NCBI RefSeq assembly: GCF_025148125.1
Contig: NZ_CP102267.1
Span: forward strand, 1,176,001 to 1,240,000
Source of the DNA: Blautia wexlerae DSM 19850
GTDB lineage: Bacteria; Bacillota; Clostridia; Lachnospirales; Lachnospiraceae
Direction: 5' to 3'
Length of the DNA: 64,000 bases
Shown here: in pieces, positions 51,139 through 59,686 of the stretch
Numbering within the stretch: position 1 is the stretch's first letter
Layout: every line of letters starts with the position of its first letter
Notes under the pieces: model-generated
Told to the model about the DNA's origin: nothing
Database searches by the model: none
Seen by the model: the letters and a program-made list of their open reading frames with translations, nothing else
Translations under genes and position numbers: made by a program

Positions 51139-51925
51139 AAAGACGGGATTCTTCTATCTGCCACCGTCCTTCACTTACCTTCAAAATATTAGCAACATTA
51201 TCATCAAGAAGATCGGTACATACTGCGTAAAGCCCATCATACAGAGTTTCTTCAGCAATTTTGTTTTCATCTAGGGAATATTTGATATCAGCCTCTTCTC
51301 CTTCTGGCGTAACTGCTGTCTTTTCAATAAAACATGCCGGATCATTAGGGTTTTTACGGCTCTTTTTTGTATTTTCTGAATCCAGCATTTTTTGTGCACG
51401 TTCCACTTGTTTATCACGGATTGTTCTTTGATAAGCTGTATATTTCGGTGAATAAGTAATGATCAGACGCTGGTGCAGCTTCTTCGTGGTATAAGGTTCA
51501 TCTTTGTAATAAAGACCTTTGTCACTACTATCGAGCTTAGTGATATCAACAGGAGTGTCATCGGATACTTTTTTAAATCCCTGTGGATCTAATGCCCATT
51601 CTTTTTCTTCTTTTTTTAGTCTTTTAATGGACTGAGTTACGATATAAGCACGTTCCCCCATATGGTTGTATTCACGGATAGATTCGGAACCCAGGTCTGC
51701 ATCACTGCAGTAAATAAATTTCTGGCATCCAAACTCTCCAAGTATCTTTTTTTCCAATGGTTTGAGGGATGTCTGTTCGTTTACATTTTCTGCAAAGGTA
51801 GAAAATGCAAGAGGGATGCCGTCGCCATCCATAAACATATCCATTTGAATGATCGGATTTGGTCTGTGTTCTTTGCTTTTTCCATACTTTTTGTTTCCAT
51901 CTTCCTGCTTGATTTCAAAGTAGTA
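51139..51925 (-). pseudogene. IS4/IS1634-type transposase fragment, minus orientation
   Basis: An internal fragment of the same transposase family, about 65-70% alike by eye to the fragment at 50071. It contains YYFEIKQEDGNKKYGKSKE and QMDMFMDGDGIPLAF at its N-terminal side and stops at EGRWQIEE, where the sequence breaks off into unrelated bases. The N-terminal DNA-binding part and the C-terminus are missing. At 51925 it abuts the truncated LytTR gene in the middle of a codon run, marking a recombination or insertion junction. Confidence 0.82.
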
Positions 51926-52138
51926 GAATTTAATGGCAAACTGAAAGAAATAGCAAAGAAAATTCCGGGAAATTTCATTCAGATTCATCAGTCGTATCTG
52001 ATCAATTTTGATTATATCGAAGAATGTTCTTATGAATCTGTGAAAATGAAAAACGGAGATACAATTCCAATCAGCCAGTCATATCGGAAATCAGTGAGAA
52101 AGCAACTGGCGGAACGTGTGTGGAGGGACAGAGAGTAA
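51926..52138 (+). pseudogene. 3' fragment of a second AgrA-like LytTR regulator
   Basis: Only the last 70 codons of a LytTR domain remain (EFNGKLKEIAKKIPGNF to RVWRDRE), nearly identical to 46157-46369. The receiver domain has been replaced by the transposase fragment. It still directly precedes the second kinase gene, as in copy 1, showing that the agr module was duplicated and then damaged. Confidence 0.88.
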
Positions 52139-53380
52139 ATGTTTGCGTTGATAACTACATTAAGCACGAATCTTTTGCGTACATATATAATCTATCGCTT
52201 TATGAGGTTGTTCTTTTGGACAGATATTGAGGAAAAGAAAAAAGAAAGAGCCTGTTATGTATTGTTTTTTATTTTGACAGCAGGAGTGCATTTGATATTT
52301 TGTTCGCCAGGTATGAGTGTGATAACAAATATAGTGCTGATTTTTTTGATTACAGTGTGTTATGAAGGAGCATTGAAAAAGAAAATATTTGTGACACTAC
52401 TTGTATATGGAACTAATATGGGATGTGATTTAGTAGCTGTTCATTTACTGACAGATTATTCAATAACAGGGAAAGTCGGTGAATGTGCTGCGTATATAAC
52501 TGTACTATTATTGCTGATTTGCGATGTTATTTCAGAAAAAATCTTGATTAAGAATAAAGGAGAAGATAAAACTCCGCATGGGATGATACTGGCGGTTATT
52601 TCAGCACTTTGTCTGGCAGAATTGCTTATTGTTGAACAGGAACTAAAAAATCGTATCCTGCTGGTGTTATTTGGATGTTGTGTTTTGGCAGTTGTATTAT
52701 TGATTTTCTATTTATATGATGTTCTGATAAGTGCGTATAAGAAACTGGAAGAACAATCTCTTATGGAAAAACAAATGCTCATTTATTCTCACCAGTTGGA
52801 TGTGTTGATGCAATCGGAAGAGAAAGTAAAAGCTCTACGCCATGATATGAAAAATCATCTGGGAGAACTTGCACTTATGGCTGGAAATCAGAATAATGAA
52901 GAAATTCGGAAATATATACAGGACATGGGGGAGTATATGCAGAACCAGTCTGAACTGGTCAGCTGTGGGAATAAGAATCTTGACAGTCTGCTGAATTATC
53001 TTCTGGGACAGGCAAAAAAGAAGTTGAATCATGTAGAGTATGAGGTACGGGTACCATCTGATTTGTGTATATCAGCATTTGATCTAAATGTGATTTTGGG
53101 AAACCTGACAGAGAACGCAATAGAAGCAGCAGAACAGACGAAAGATAAATGGATGTCAGTGGATATATACTATGAAAAGGGCATGCTTTCCATGGAAATA
53201 AAAAACAGCTTTCAACATGAATTGGCTGTAGAGAAAAATAAATTATTGTCAACGAAGGAAGAAAAAGGACATGGCATTGGTCTTGCAAATGTCAGGAAGA
53301 TGGTAGAGAAATATCAGGGATTTATGGATGTTTCGAATACAAATCAGATTTTTATTGTAAAGGTAATGCTGTACTTATAA
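52139..53380 (+). CDS. AgrC-like peptide-sensing histidine kinase (copy 2, divergent sensor)
   Basis: A 413-residue paralogue of the kinase at 46370. Residues 1-53 and about 196-413 are almost identical to copy 1 (same LRHDMKNHLGEL, LGNLTENAIEAAE and GHGIGLANVRKM). Residues about 54-195, the transmembrane peptide-sensing part, are clearly different although the same length. It probably recognises another peptide or has drifted since its cognate agrB/agrD were lost. The cytoplasmic half could still phosphorylate the copy 1 regulator. No agrD or agrB follows it. Confidence 0.9.
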   Translation: MFALITTLSTNLLRTYIIYRFMRLFFWTDIEEKKKERACYVLFFILTAGVHLIFCSPGMSVITNIVLIFLITVCYEGALKKKIFVTLLVYGTNMGCDLVAVHLLTDYSITGKVGECAAYITVLLLLICDVISEKILIKNKGEDKTPHGMILAVISALCLAELLIVEQELKNRILLVLFGCCVLAVVLLIFYLYDVLISAYKKLEEQSLMEKQMLIYSHQLDVLMQSEEKVKALRHDMKNHLGELALMAGNQNNEEIRKYIQDMGEYMQNQSELVSCGNKNLDSLLNYLLGQAKKKLNHVEYEVRVPSDLCISAFDLNVILGNLTENAIEAAEQTKDKWMSVDIYYEKGMLSMEIKNSFQHELAVEKNKLLSTKEEKGHGIGLANVRKMVEKYQGFMDVSNTNQIFIVKVMLYL

Positions 53381-53460
53381 ATTATGTAGAATCTATAAAA
53401 GATAGTGTAGTGGAGGACTGCGCTGTCTTTTATTTTGCAGAAAATTAGTCAAGAGGGAAA

Positions 53461-53580
53461 ATATTGTGACAGAAAACCTTATAAAAAACCACAATATGTT
53501 TTCGAAAAACGAATTTCGCCAATTTATATATGAATTTCGTCATTTTAGAAAATTTTGCAATAAATATGATATTATTCAAA
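53461..53580 (+). promoter_or_regulatory. Quorum-sensing promoter block B, with LytTR-type direct repeats
   Basis: GAATTTCGCC (53511-53520) and GAATTTCGTC (53532-53541) are again 21 bp apart, with TATTAT at 53570-53575. The whole stretch from the kinase stop codon to here copies 47612-47810 with few changes. It drives the large membrane protein gene instead of agrD. Confidence 0.7.
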
Positions 53581-53685
53581 TACAAATGATGAAAAAAAAG
53601 ATATAGAGCTATTGTAGCTTATATGATGAAGTGACTGGTATATTTTTTGCTTAATTATATAAAAAATATGGAGAAATATATTATT

Positions 53686-55902
53686 ATGAAAAAAGTAAAT
53701 AAATTTAAATTACTGGCAGCAGGGCTATTGATAGGAGTTGCTTTTTGGCTGTTAGGATCCGATTTCTTTACATTCATGATATGGTGGGAAATTTTATGGA
53801 TTCTTGGATTGGTATTTATGCCGATAACGGCTCAGATATTCAAAGGTTTTGATGATAATGGATGGATGTATTCAAAGGTTATAGCAATAGTGATATGCGG
53901 ATATGGAGTATGGATTTTGACTTCTATAAAAGTGGTTCACTTTACCACATTGAGTTCTGTCGTAATTACTACCTTATGTGGGGGGAGCAGTATTGCTTAT
54001 GGAATATATGGAAAACAAAGAAAGATTTTTCCGTGGAAACATAAGGAACTTGTTTATTGGGAAGAAGTGATTTTCTTTGTTGTATTTCTTTTATGGACAT
54101 ATATGGCAGGATTTCATCCGGCAGCTCATGGAACTGAAAAATATATGGATTTTGGTTTTATGAAGTCTATGATGCATAGCACAACACTTCCGTCAGAAGA
54201 TATGTGGTATGCTGGCAAAGCTTTTAACTACTATTATGGTGGTCAATATTTTGCGGTGTTTCTTACGAAACTTACAGGAACAAAGGTAGAGATTACATAC
54301 AATCTTATGCGTACCATGATAGCTGCATTTGCGTTTGTATTGCCATTTAGTCTTGTGCGTCAGATGCTTAAGGATAAATTAGGTAAAAGGGGAAGAGCAT
54401 GGATAACAGATTTTGGAGGTATTTTAGCAGGTTTATCTGTATCCATGAGTGGAAACCTTCATTATATTATATATGGAAAAATTTTTACATTACTGGGGAT
54501 AAGAGAAGATTACTGGTTTCCAAGCACAACACGATTTATAGGATTTGATCCACCTGTGACAGGGGACGAGACAATTCATGAATTTCCTTCATATTCTTTT
54601 GTTCTTGGGGATTTACATGCGCATGTGATTAATGTGTTTTTTGTTTTGGCAGTATTGGGGATTTTATATGCATGGATAAAAAGAAATTCCGGTAAAAGCT
54701 GGAAACAGAAAGAGATATTTCTGCTGGGACTGTTCCTTGGAATTTTCCTGTTTTCAAATACATGGGATTTTATGATTTATTATGTTGTAATATGTGGAAC
54801 ACTGTTTTTTGGAAATTTGAAGAGATATCTTAATTCTACAGATATGAGAATCGGTATAAAATGGAGCGTTGTGCAATGGATAGAACTTCTGCTGACTGCT
54901 GTGTTGATTTCGTTACCATTCCATTTACAGTTTAAAAGCGTTATGGTACAGGGAATCGGAATAGTGAAAATTCATACGGCGTTTTATCAGTTTTGTGTAT
55001 TATGGGCTTTTCCATTGCTTATATGTGGATTATTTGTCGTATCTACGCTGATAAAAAATAGAAATTTTACAAATAAAAAAACCAGGAATTTATTTTACAA
55101 AATTAATGTTTCTGATTTATACGGAGTTGTACTTTCTCTTTGTGCAATGGGACTAATATTGATTCCGGAAATCGTTTATGTAAGAGATATCTATGAAAAA
55201 ACAGCACCAAGAGCAAATACTATGTTTAAGCTGACTTATCAGGCATATATACTTTTTGCACTTATGATGTCGTATATTTTGGTATTTTTTGTGGCAGACA
55301 GAATAAAAATTTTGCAAGAAACTAAATTGGATAATAGATATGAGAAAAAGGTAAGATTATCAAAAGTGCAGATAACCGTTGGGGGAATGGCAATAATACT
55401 TCTTATATCTACCTGTGGATATTTCATAAATGCTACAACAAATTGGTTTACAGGTTTTCCTCTGAAAAATAAATACCAAACTCTCAATGCAACTGCTTAT
55501 CTAGAAAATGCCATTCCTGAAGATGCGGCAGCAATACGATGGCTGAATAAAAATATAACAGGTCAGCCAACTGTTCTTGAAGCTTGCGGCGACAGTTATA
55601 AAGACTATGACAACCGGGTTTCTGCTATGACAGGATTGCCGACGGTATTAGGATGGTATGTTCATGAATGGTTATGGCGAAATAATCTTGATGAAGAAAA
55701 CAAAAGAAGAACAGACGTGGAAACTATTTATACTTCAACAGATAAAAAAGAAGTACAGGAACTGCTTGATAAATATGAGGTGAATTATATTTTTATTGGA
55801 AGCTGTGAATATCAAAAATATGAAGGGGTTAATGTAGCACTTTTAAGTTCATTGGGAGAAATAGTTTTTAAAGAGGAAAATACAATGATTGTGAAGCTGT
55901 AA
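53686..55902 (+). CDS. Large polytopic membrane protein of the YYY/DUF2298 family
   Basis: About 738 residues with 12 or more hydrophobic helices. The family hallmarks are the GTEKYMDFGFMKSMM segment, SEDMWYAGKAFNYYYGGQY, a GDLHAHVINVFF motif and a SNTWDFMIYY segment. This matches the YYY (DUF2298, Chlor_Arch_YYY) proteins, GT-C-like membrane glycosyltransferase candidates whose substrate is unknown. The C-terminal soluble part (about 610-738; RWLNKNITGQPTVLE, RTDVETIYTS) resembles those of PMT-type enzymes. The ATG at 53686 is preferred, with GGAG 12 nt upstream; in-frame TTG and ATG codons lie earlier. It follows quorum-sensing promoter block B. Confidence 0.8.
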   Translation: MKKVNKFKLLAAGLLIGVAFWLLGSDFFTFMIWWEILWILGLVFMPITAQIFKGFDDNGWMYSKVIAIVICGYGVWILTSIKVVHFTTLSSVVITTLCGGSSIAYGIYGKQRKIFPWKHKELVYWEEVIFFVVFLLWTYMAGFHPAAHGTEKYMDFGFMKSMMHSTTLPSEDMWYAGKAFNYYYGGQYFAVFLTKLTGTKVEITYNLMRTMIAAFAFVLPFSLVRQMLKDKLGKRGRAWITDFGGILAGLSVSMSGNLHYIIYGKIFTLLGIREDYWFPSTTRFIGFDPPVTGDETIHEFPSYSFVLGDLHAHVINVFFVLAVLGILYAWIKRNSGKSWKQKEIFLLGLFLGIFLFSNTWDFMIYYVVICGTLFFGNLKRYLNSTDMRIGIKWSVVQWIELLLTAVLISLPFHLQFKSVMVQGIGIVKIHTAFYQFCVLWAFPLLICGLFVVSTLIKNRNFTNKKTRNLFYKINVSDLYGVVLSLCAMGLILIPEIVYVRDIYEKTAPRANTMFKLTYQAYILFALMMSYILVFFVADRIKILQETKLDNRYEKKVRLSKVQITVGGMAIILLISTCGYFINATTNWFTGFPLKNKYQTLNATAYLENAIPEDAAAIRWLNKNITGQPTVLEACGDSYKDYDNRVSAMTGLPTVLGWYVHEWLWRNNLDEENKRRTDVETIYTSTDKKEVQELLDKYEVNYIFIGSCEYQKYEGVNVALLSSLGEIVFKEENTMIVKL

Positions 55903-55913
55903 TAAAACAGATT

Positions 55914-55986
55914 TCAAAAAGAAAACAGTCACATATTTGAGTGAATATCTTAATTCATCAGATGTAAGTGACTGTTTCTTTTTATT
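55914..55986 (+). terminator. Terminator after the YYY protein, duplicated downstream
   Basis: AAAGAAAACAGTCACAT pairs with TGTAAGTGACTGTTTCTTT around a 30-nt loop and runs into TTT. The same terminator with small changes recurs at 57232-57303. Confidence 0.75.
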
Positions 55987-56019
55987 GCTATTTTTGAGGT
56001 AACTGTTTTGGGCAGATGA

Positions 56020-56140
56020 TTACAGCATACTTATACTGTCGCTATTATAACGGCTATATTTAGCTTCCTCATATCTGATCATGCAGATAAAAGCGGGTTC
56101 AATATCTTTTACTGTTTGTGCAACATTACAGAAATATTGG
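56020..56140 (-). pseudogene. Decayed copy of the 3' end of the GH31 gene
   Basis: Read on the minus strand, it encodes NVAQTVKDIEPAFICMIRYEEAKYSRYNSDSISML and a stop. This lines up with the final 35-40 residues of the GH31 protein at 57391 (DVAQTVKDINPATIRMIGYE... ending DDDGVSAL). It has no start codon and no upstream domain. It sits between the terminator at 55914 and promoter block C, just as the true GH31 end sits after the second terminator copy. Confidence 0.85.
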
Positions 56141-56154
56141 AGAGGAATTGTGGC

Positions 56155-56262
56155 AAAAAACCTTATAAAAAACACACTATGTTTTGAAAAAACGAATTTC
56201 GCCAATTTATATATGAATTTCGCTGTTTCATAAAATTTTGCGACGAATGTGTTATCATTTAA
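56155..56262 (+). promoter_or_regulatory. Quorum-sensing promoter block C, with LytTR-type direct repeats
   Basis: GAATTTCGCC (56194-56203) and GAATTTCGCT (56215-56224) are 21 bp apart, with TATCAT at 56253-56258. CCTTATAAAAAACAC upstream matches blocks A and B. It precedes the exported peptidoglycan-binding protein. Confidence 0.7.
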
Positions 56263-56311
56263 ATATAAGTAAGAAGAACTGAAATGTATCTGAAGAAAGG
56301 AGAAGTATCAA

Positions 56312-56905
56312 ATGAAACATAGCAGAAGCAAAAACGCAGTGTTATTGATGATTATCTTTATTTGTAGTATTTGTTTGAATAATGTGTGGGCTCGTGAAAC
56401 AGGGACGATGGATCAACTGGAAAAAGAGAATCCGGATGATGTAGATAAAATGAATAAAGTATTATATTATTATAATACTTTATTTTTTGAAAACTATACG
56501 GAAGAAGAATTGAAACAGCAGGAGAAATTTCAGAAAAGTATTCATTTATTGAATGAATTATATTTTGAATATGGATCTTTAGAAAATATTCCGATTTTGC
56601 CTTTTGACCCGGAAAATATCAGGGAGGGTGATTCATTATTTACGGAAGTTGTTGCTGTGATAAATACAGAAAATAATGAGACATATTTTGTAACGGAAAA
56701 TGATGATATGAAGTTGTTAAAAAAATGTTTGGAAAAATTACAATATTACAATGGAAACTCTGTTACAAAATCAAATGAAGAACTAACGGAAGCAATAAAG
56801 AACTTTCAGAAAGAAGAAGGATTAACAATTGATGGAATAGCTGGAAACGAGGTATGGAGGAAAATAGATATTTTGATGCTGAACAAAGTGATTGAAGATG
56901 ATTGA
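56312..56905 (+). CDS. Small exported protein with C-terminal peptidoglycan-binding domain
   Basis: A 197-residue protein with a signal peptide (about 1-28, ending NNVWA) and an acidic helical middle part of unknown type. A C-terminal PG_binding_1 domain follows (about 150-190; ELTEAIKNFQKEEGLTIDGIAGNEVWRKID), the three-helix module that attaches to cell-wall peptidoglycan. No catalytic domain is seen. GAAAGGAG precedes the ATG. Its promoter belongs to the three-member LytTR-repeat group, so it is probably switched on by the agr-like signal. Confidence 0.8.
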   Translation: MKHSRSKNAVLLMIIFICSICLNNVWARETGTMDQLEKENPDDVDKMNKVLYYYNTLFFENYTEEELKQQEKFQKSIHLLNELYFEYGSLENIPILPFDPENIREGDSLFTEVVAVINTENNETYFVTENDDMKLLKKCLEKLQYYNGNSVTKSNEELTEAIKNFQKEEGLTIDGIAGNEVWRKIDILMLNKVIEDD

Positions 56906-56989
56906 AAAAGATAATCATATTATGTTGGAGGTGATTCCGATATTCCTGCATGGAATACGTATTAATTTTTAACGGAATTAAGTAAGTAT

Positions 56990-57233
56990 GTTAGCCCACT
57001 TCTTCGGAGAAGTGTTTCTATGGGGAGGATAGAAAGCCCTACAGCGTAAGTATGGCTTCCATGGATACAATGGGTATGAGTATGTTCTCCCCATGAGTAG
57101 AATCTGCTAAAGAGAATAAAAACCTAAAATTTCGCGTACTGAAGGAGAATATCAAGAAAAATTTGGAACAATTGATGAAGGTGGAAATTTTGTTCCGGCA
57201 AAACCAGGTTCTTTTGGAGAATTGATAAGTTAA
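56990..57233 (+). pseudogene. Remnant with structured repeats and a decayed C-terminal coding tail
   Basis: An ACTTC-TTCG-GAAGT hairpin and an ATGGGGAG/CTCCCCAT pair (57020-57027 and 57087-57094) precede an open stretch ending in TAA at 57231. It reads SRTEGEYQEKFGTIDEGG and then PAKPGSFGELIS, which looks like the true C-terminus of a lost protein. No start codon or upstream body is present. I do not recognise the family. Confidence 0.4.
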
Positions 57234-57303
57234 AAGAAAACAGTCACATAACTGAAAGAATATATTGATATTCATTGGATACATGTGACTGTTTCTTTTT
57301 ATT
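57232..57303 (+). terminator. Second copy of the GAAACAGTCACAT terminator
   Basis: AAAGAAAACAGTCACAT and ATGTGACTGTTTCTTTTT form a long stem with a 28-nt loop. It copies the terminator at 55914-55986 and is followed at 57395 by the authentic GH31 3' end. Confidence 0.75.
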
Positions 57304-57390
57304 TTTTATGAGGTGACATCTCGTTCAATTCTAACTGCTGTCTGGTAATTCCTGTAATTGAGGCAGATAAATCTGATTGATTTGGTTAAA

Positions 57391-59343
57391 TTACAGAGCA
57401 CTTACTCCGTCATCATCATAACGGTCATATTCAGCTCCCTCATATCCGATCATGCGGATCGTAGCCGGATTGATATCCTTTACTGTCTGCGCAACATCAG
57501 CAACCGGGATTGCTTTTCCTTTGCGAATAAACAGTGGAACTTCATTCAGGGCAACTTCTACATAGTGATGTCCTTTTTCAAGAATCTCCTGAGAAATTGT
57601 TCCGTCAGGCAGGAATTTTACGAACATCATTTCTTCTGGCAGATATACATAGCGGCCTTTTGCATTCTGTGTATAAACAGGTGCGATCATGATTTCGTTT
57701 CCGAGAAGAAGCTGATCTTCTACCTGAGTTGCGAATGCATCCTCTGTGTAGTCGAATGCCAATGGGCGGAACATCATGTCATCGTTTAATGCAGCTTTCA
57801 TGTATTCACTGTACAGATATGGAACAAGGCGATATCTGACACCGATCACATGGCGGAAGTCTTCGATATTTTCAAACTGGTAAGCTTCCTGTTCTCTGGT
57901 TCCCAGAGCGGAGTGGTTTCTCATAAGAGGTGTGAATACACCAAGTGCCAGCCAGCGCAGTACCAGATCACGTGTGGTATCTGCACCGAAACCGCCCAGA
58001 TCTGCACCTGTGTAAAGGAAACCGCACATATTCAGGGATGGAAGCATCTTTAAGTTCAGAAGGATGTGTGACCACCAGGATTTATTGTCTCCCATCCAGA
58101 TTCCGCCGTATCTGTGCATTCCCACATAGGAGGAACGGGAGAACATCAGGAAACGTTTGCCAGGTGCGATTTTTTCAAATGCTTCACCTGCTGCACGGGT
58201 CATGTTATAGCCAAACAGGTTATGTACCTTGTCGTGGCGGATCTTCTGACCGTTTACATTGTGATAGAAGCGTTTGTAATCTTCCGGATTATTTGCAAGT
58301 CCTTTTACCTTTGCGCCGAGAACGAATCCAGATGTTTCTTCATTGTCCATGAAGTTGTTTTTGATGTATTCTTTTAATTCAGCAACGCCTTCCGGTGTGC
58401 AGAACATTGCAGGCTCGTTCATGTCATTCCAGAAACCGTCAATTCCTTTGGAAATCAGACGTTCGTATTTCTGTCCGAACCATGCTCTGGCATCTGCGTT
58501 CAGGACATCCGGGAAATGAGTCCAGCCCGGCCATACGGCGGAAACGAAATCACTGCCGTCTTCACGTTTGCAGAAGTAGTTCTTCTCAACGCCTTCTTCA
58601 TAAACATCATAGCCAGCCTCTACCTTGACACCTGCATCGATGATCGGGACAAGGTGGATGCCTTTTTCTTTCATTTCATTGACATAGGCCTCAAAGTCAG
58701 GGAAGTTTTCCTGATTGACTGTGAAATCTTTGTAGTCTTCCATGTAATCGATATCCATGTATACCATATCGATTGGAATATTGTTTTCACGATATCCGTC
58801 AGCAGCTTTTCTGAAGTCATCAGCAGTTGTATATCCCCAGCGGCTCTGACCGAAACCAAATGCGAATTTAGGTGGGATATAGCTTCTTCCGATGATTTTA
58901 CGGAACTGTTTTACGATATCGTAAGGGGTTTCACCCTCGATCACATACAGATAAAGATCTGCATCCTCACAGGTGATCTTTAACTGGGAAGAGAGTGTGT
59001 AACCGATATCAAACTTCAGTTTTCCGGGATAATCAACGAAGAGACCGAAAGTCTGTTTTCCGGAGATTACGATGAAGTTATGTGCTCCGTAGAGGGAGAT
59101 TTTATCTTCTGTATGGTTTGGCTGGTCGGAACAGTTGCTTTCATAAACGTATCCACGTTTGTTGATTCCGCGGTTTGATTCGCCCAGACCATAGACAACA
59201 TCGTTGTCATCCATGTCATAAGTAAAAGAGAAGCCGTTCTCTGTGGAGATAGTTCCGTATGCAGGAGTCCCCTCAGAAGCCGGGATAGAAGTTACGATGG
59301 CATCGGTTTCAAATGGGGTTCCGTAAGTATATTTCTGAATCAT
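57391..59343 (-). CDS. GH31 alpha-glucosidase (cytoplasmic)
   Basis: A 650-residue GH31 enzyme without a signal peptide, so intracellular. The catalytic nucleophile is Asp307 in GFWNDMNEPAMF. Other conserved parts are FGQSRWGYTT, IPIDMVYMDIDYM, RHDKVHNLFGYNMTRA, FLMFSRSSYVGMHRYGG and GADLGGFGADTTRDL. It is very similar throughout to the isomaltose-preferring alpha-glucosidase described from Blautia (Ruminococcus) obeum, so hydrolysis of isomalto- or malto-oligosaccharides is likely. AAGGAGG precedes the ATG. A CRE-like sequence lies about 45 bp upstream. Its last 40 codons are duplicated at 56020-56140. Confidence 0.93.
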   Translation of the reverse strand: MIQKYTYGTPFETDAIVTSIPASEGTPAYGTISTENGFSFTYDMDDNDVVYGLGESNRGINKRGYVYESNCSDQPNHTEDKISLYGAHNFIVISGKQTFGLFVDYPGKLKFDIGYTLSSQLKITCEDADLYLYVIEGETPYDIVKQFRKIIGRSYIPPKFAFGFGQSRWGYTTADDFRKAADGYRENNIPIDMVYMDIDYMEDYKDFTVNQENFPDFEAYVNEMKEKGIHLVPIIDAGVKVEAGYDVYEEGVEKNYFCKREDGSDFVSAVWPGWTHFPDVLNADARAWFGQKYERLISKGIDGFWNDMNEPAMFCTPEGVAELKEYIKNNFMDNEETSGFVLGAKVKGLANNPEDYKRFYHNVNGQKIRHDKVHNLFGYNMTRAAGEAFEKIAPGKRFLMFSRSSYVGMHRYGGIWMGDNKSWWSHILLNLKMLPSLNMCGFLYTGADLGGFGADTTRDLVLRWLALGVFTPLMRNHSALGTREQEAYQFENIEDFRHVIGVRYRLVPYLYSEYMKAALNDDMMFRPLAFDYTEDAFATQVEDQLLLGNEIMIAPVYTQNAKGRYVYLPEEMMFVKFLPDGTISQEILEKGHHYVEVALNEVPLFIRKGKAIPVADVAQTVKDINPATIRMIGYEGAEYDRYDDDGVSAL

Positions 59344-59386
59344 TTTGTCATGTCCTCCTTAGGTTGAAAAGTGTTAAATTAATGAC

Positions 59387-59400
59387 TGAAACGCTTAAGT
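59387..59400 (-). promoter_or_regulatory. Possible CcpA (cre) site before the GH31 gene
   Basis: On the minus strand ACTTAAGCGTTTCAG partly matches the cre consensus TGAAAGCGNTTTCA: the central GCGTTTCA half fits and the left half is degenerate. Catabolite control of an alpha-glucosidase is expected, but the match is weak. Confidence 0.3.
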
Positions 59401-59686
59401 ACTGTTAGAAAATACATAGGTGTTTTCCTTGATTTCATATTTACAATAATAGAGGTTTGGGTGAGGAAATGCTACTGAAATTATGACAAATTTATACGTT
59501 ATTTTGACTTTTGCTCAAACTGTGAAGCAGTGATATGGGTATGGCAAGCAGTGGAGCGGCTGATCGTATCTGTTTGCGCTGTTAACTTATTGTGCTTTAA
59601 TGCTTTATCTTAATAGAATTTTTCTGTACATACGGTGAAAAAAGTGCTAAACTGTTATTATTACACGAAAGAAAGGTTTATTTAAC

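Noticed and set aside
57391..58983. Several plus-strand frames opposite the GH31 gene (up to 155 codons)
   Set aside because: They are antisense shadows; the GH31 frame has a strong RBS and conserved catalytic motifs over its whole length.
59344..59686. Glycine riboswitch before the AGCS symporter
   Set aside because: Such transporters often have one, but the conserved glycine aptamer core was not found in this 343-bp region.
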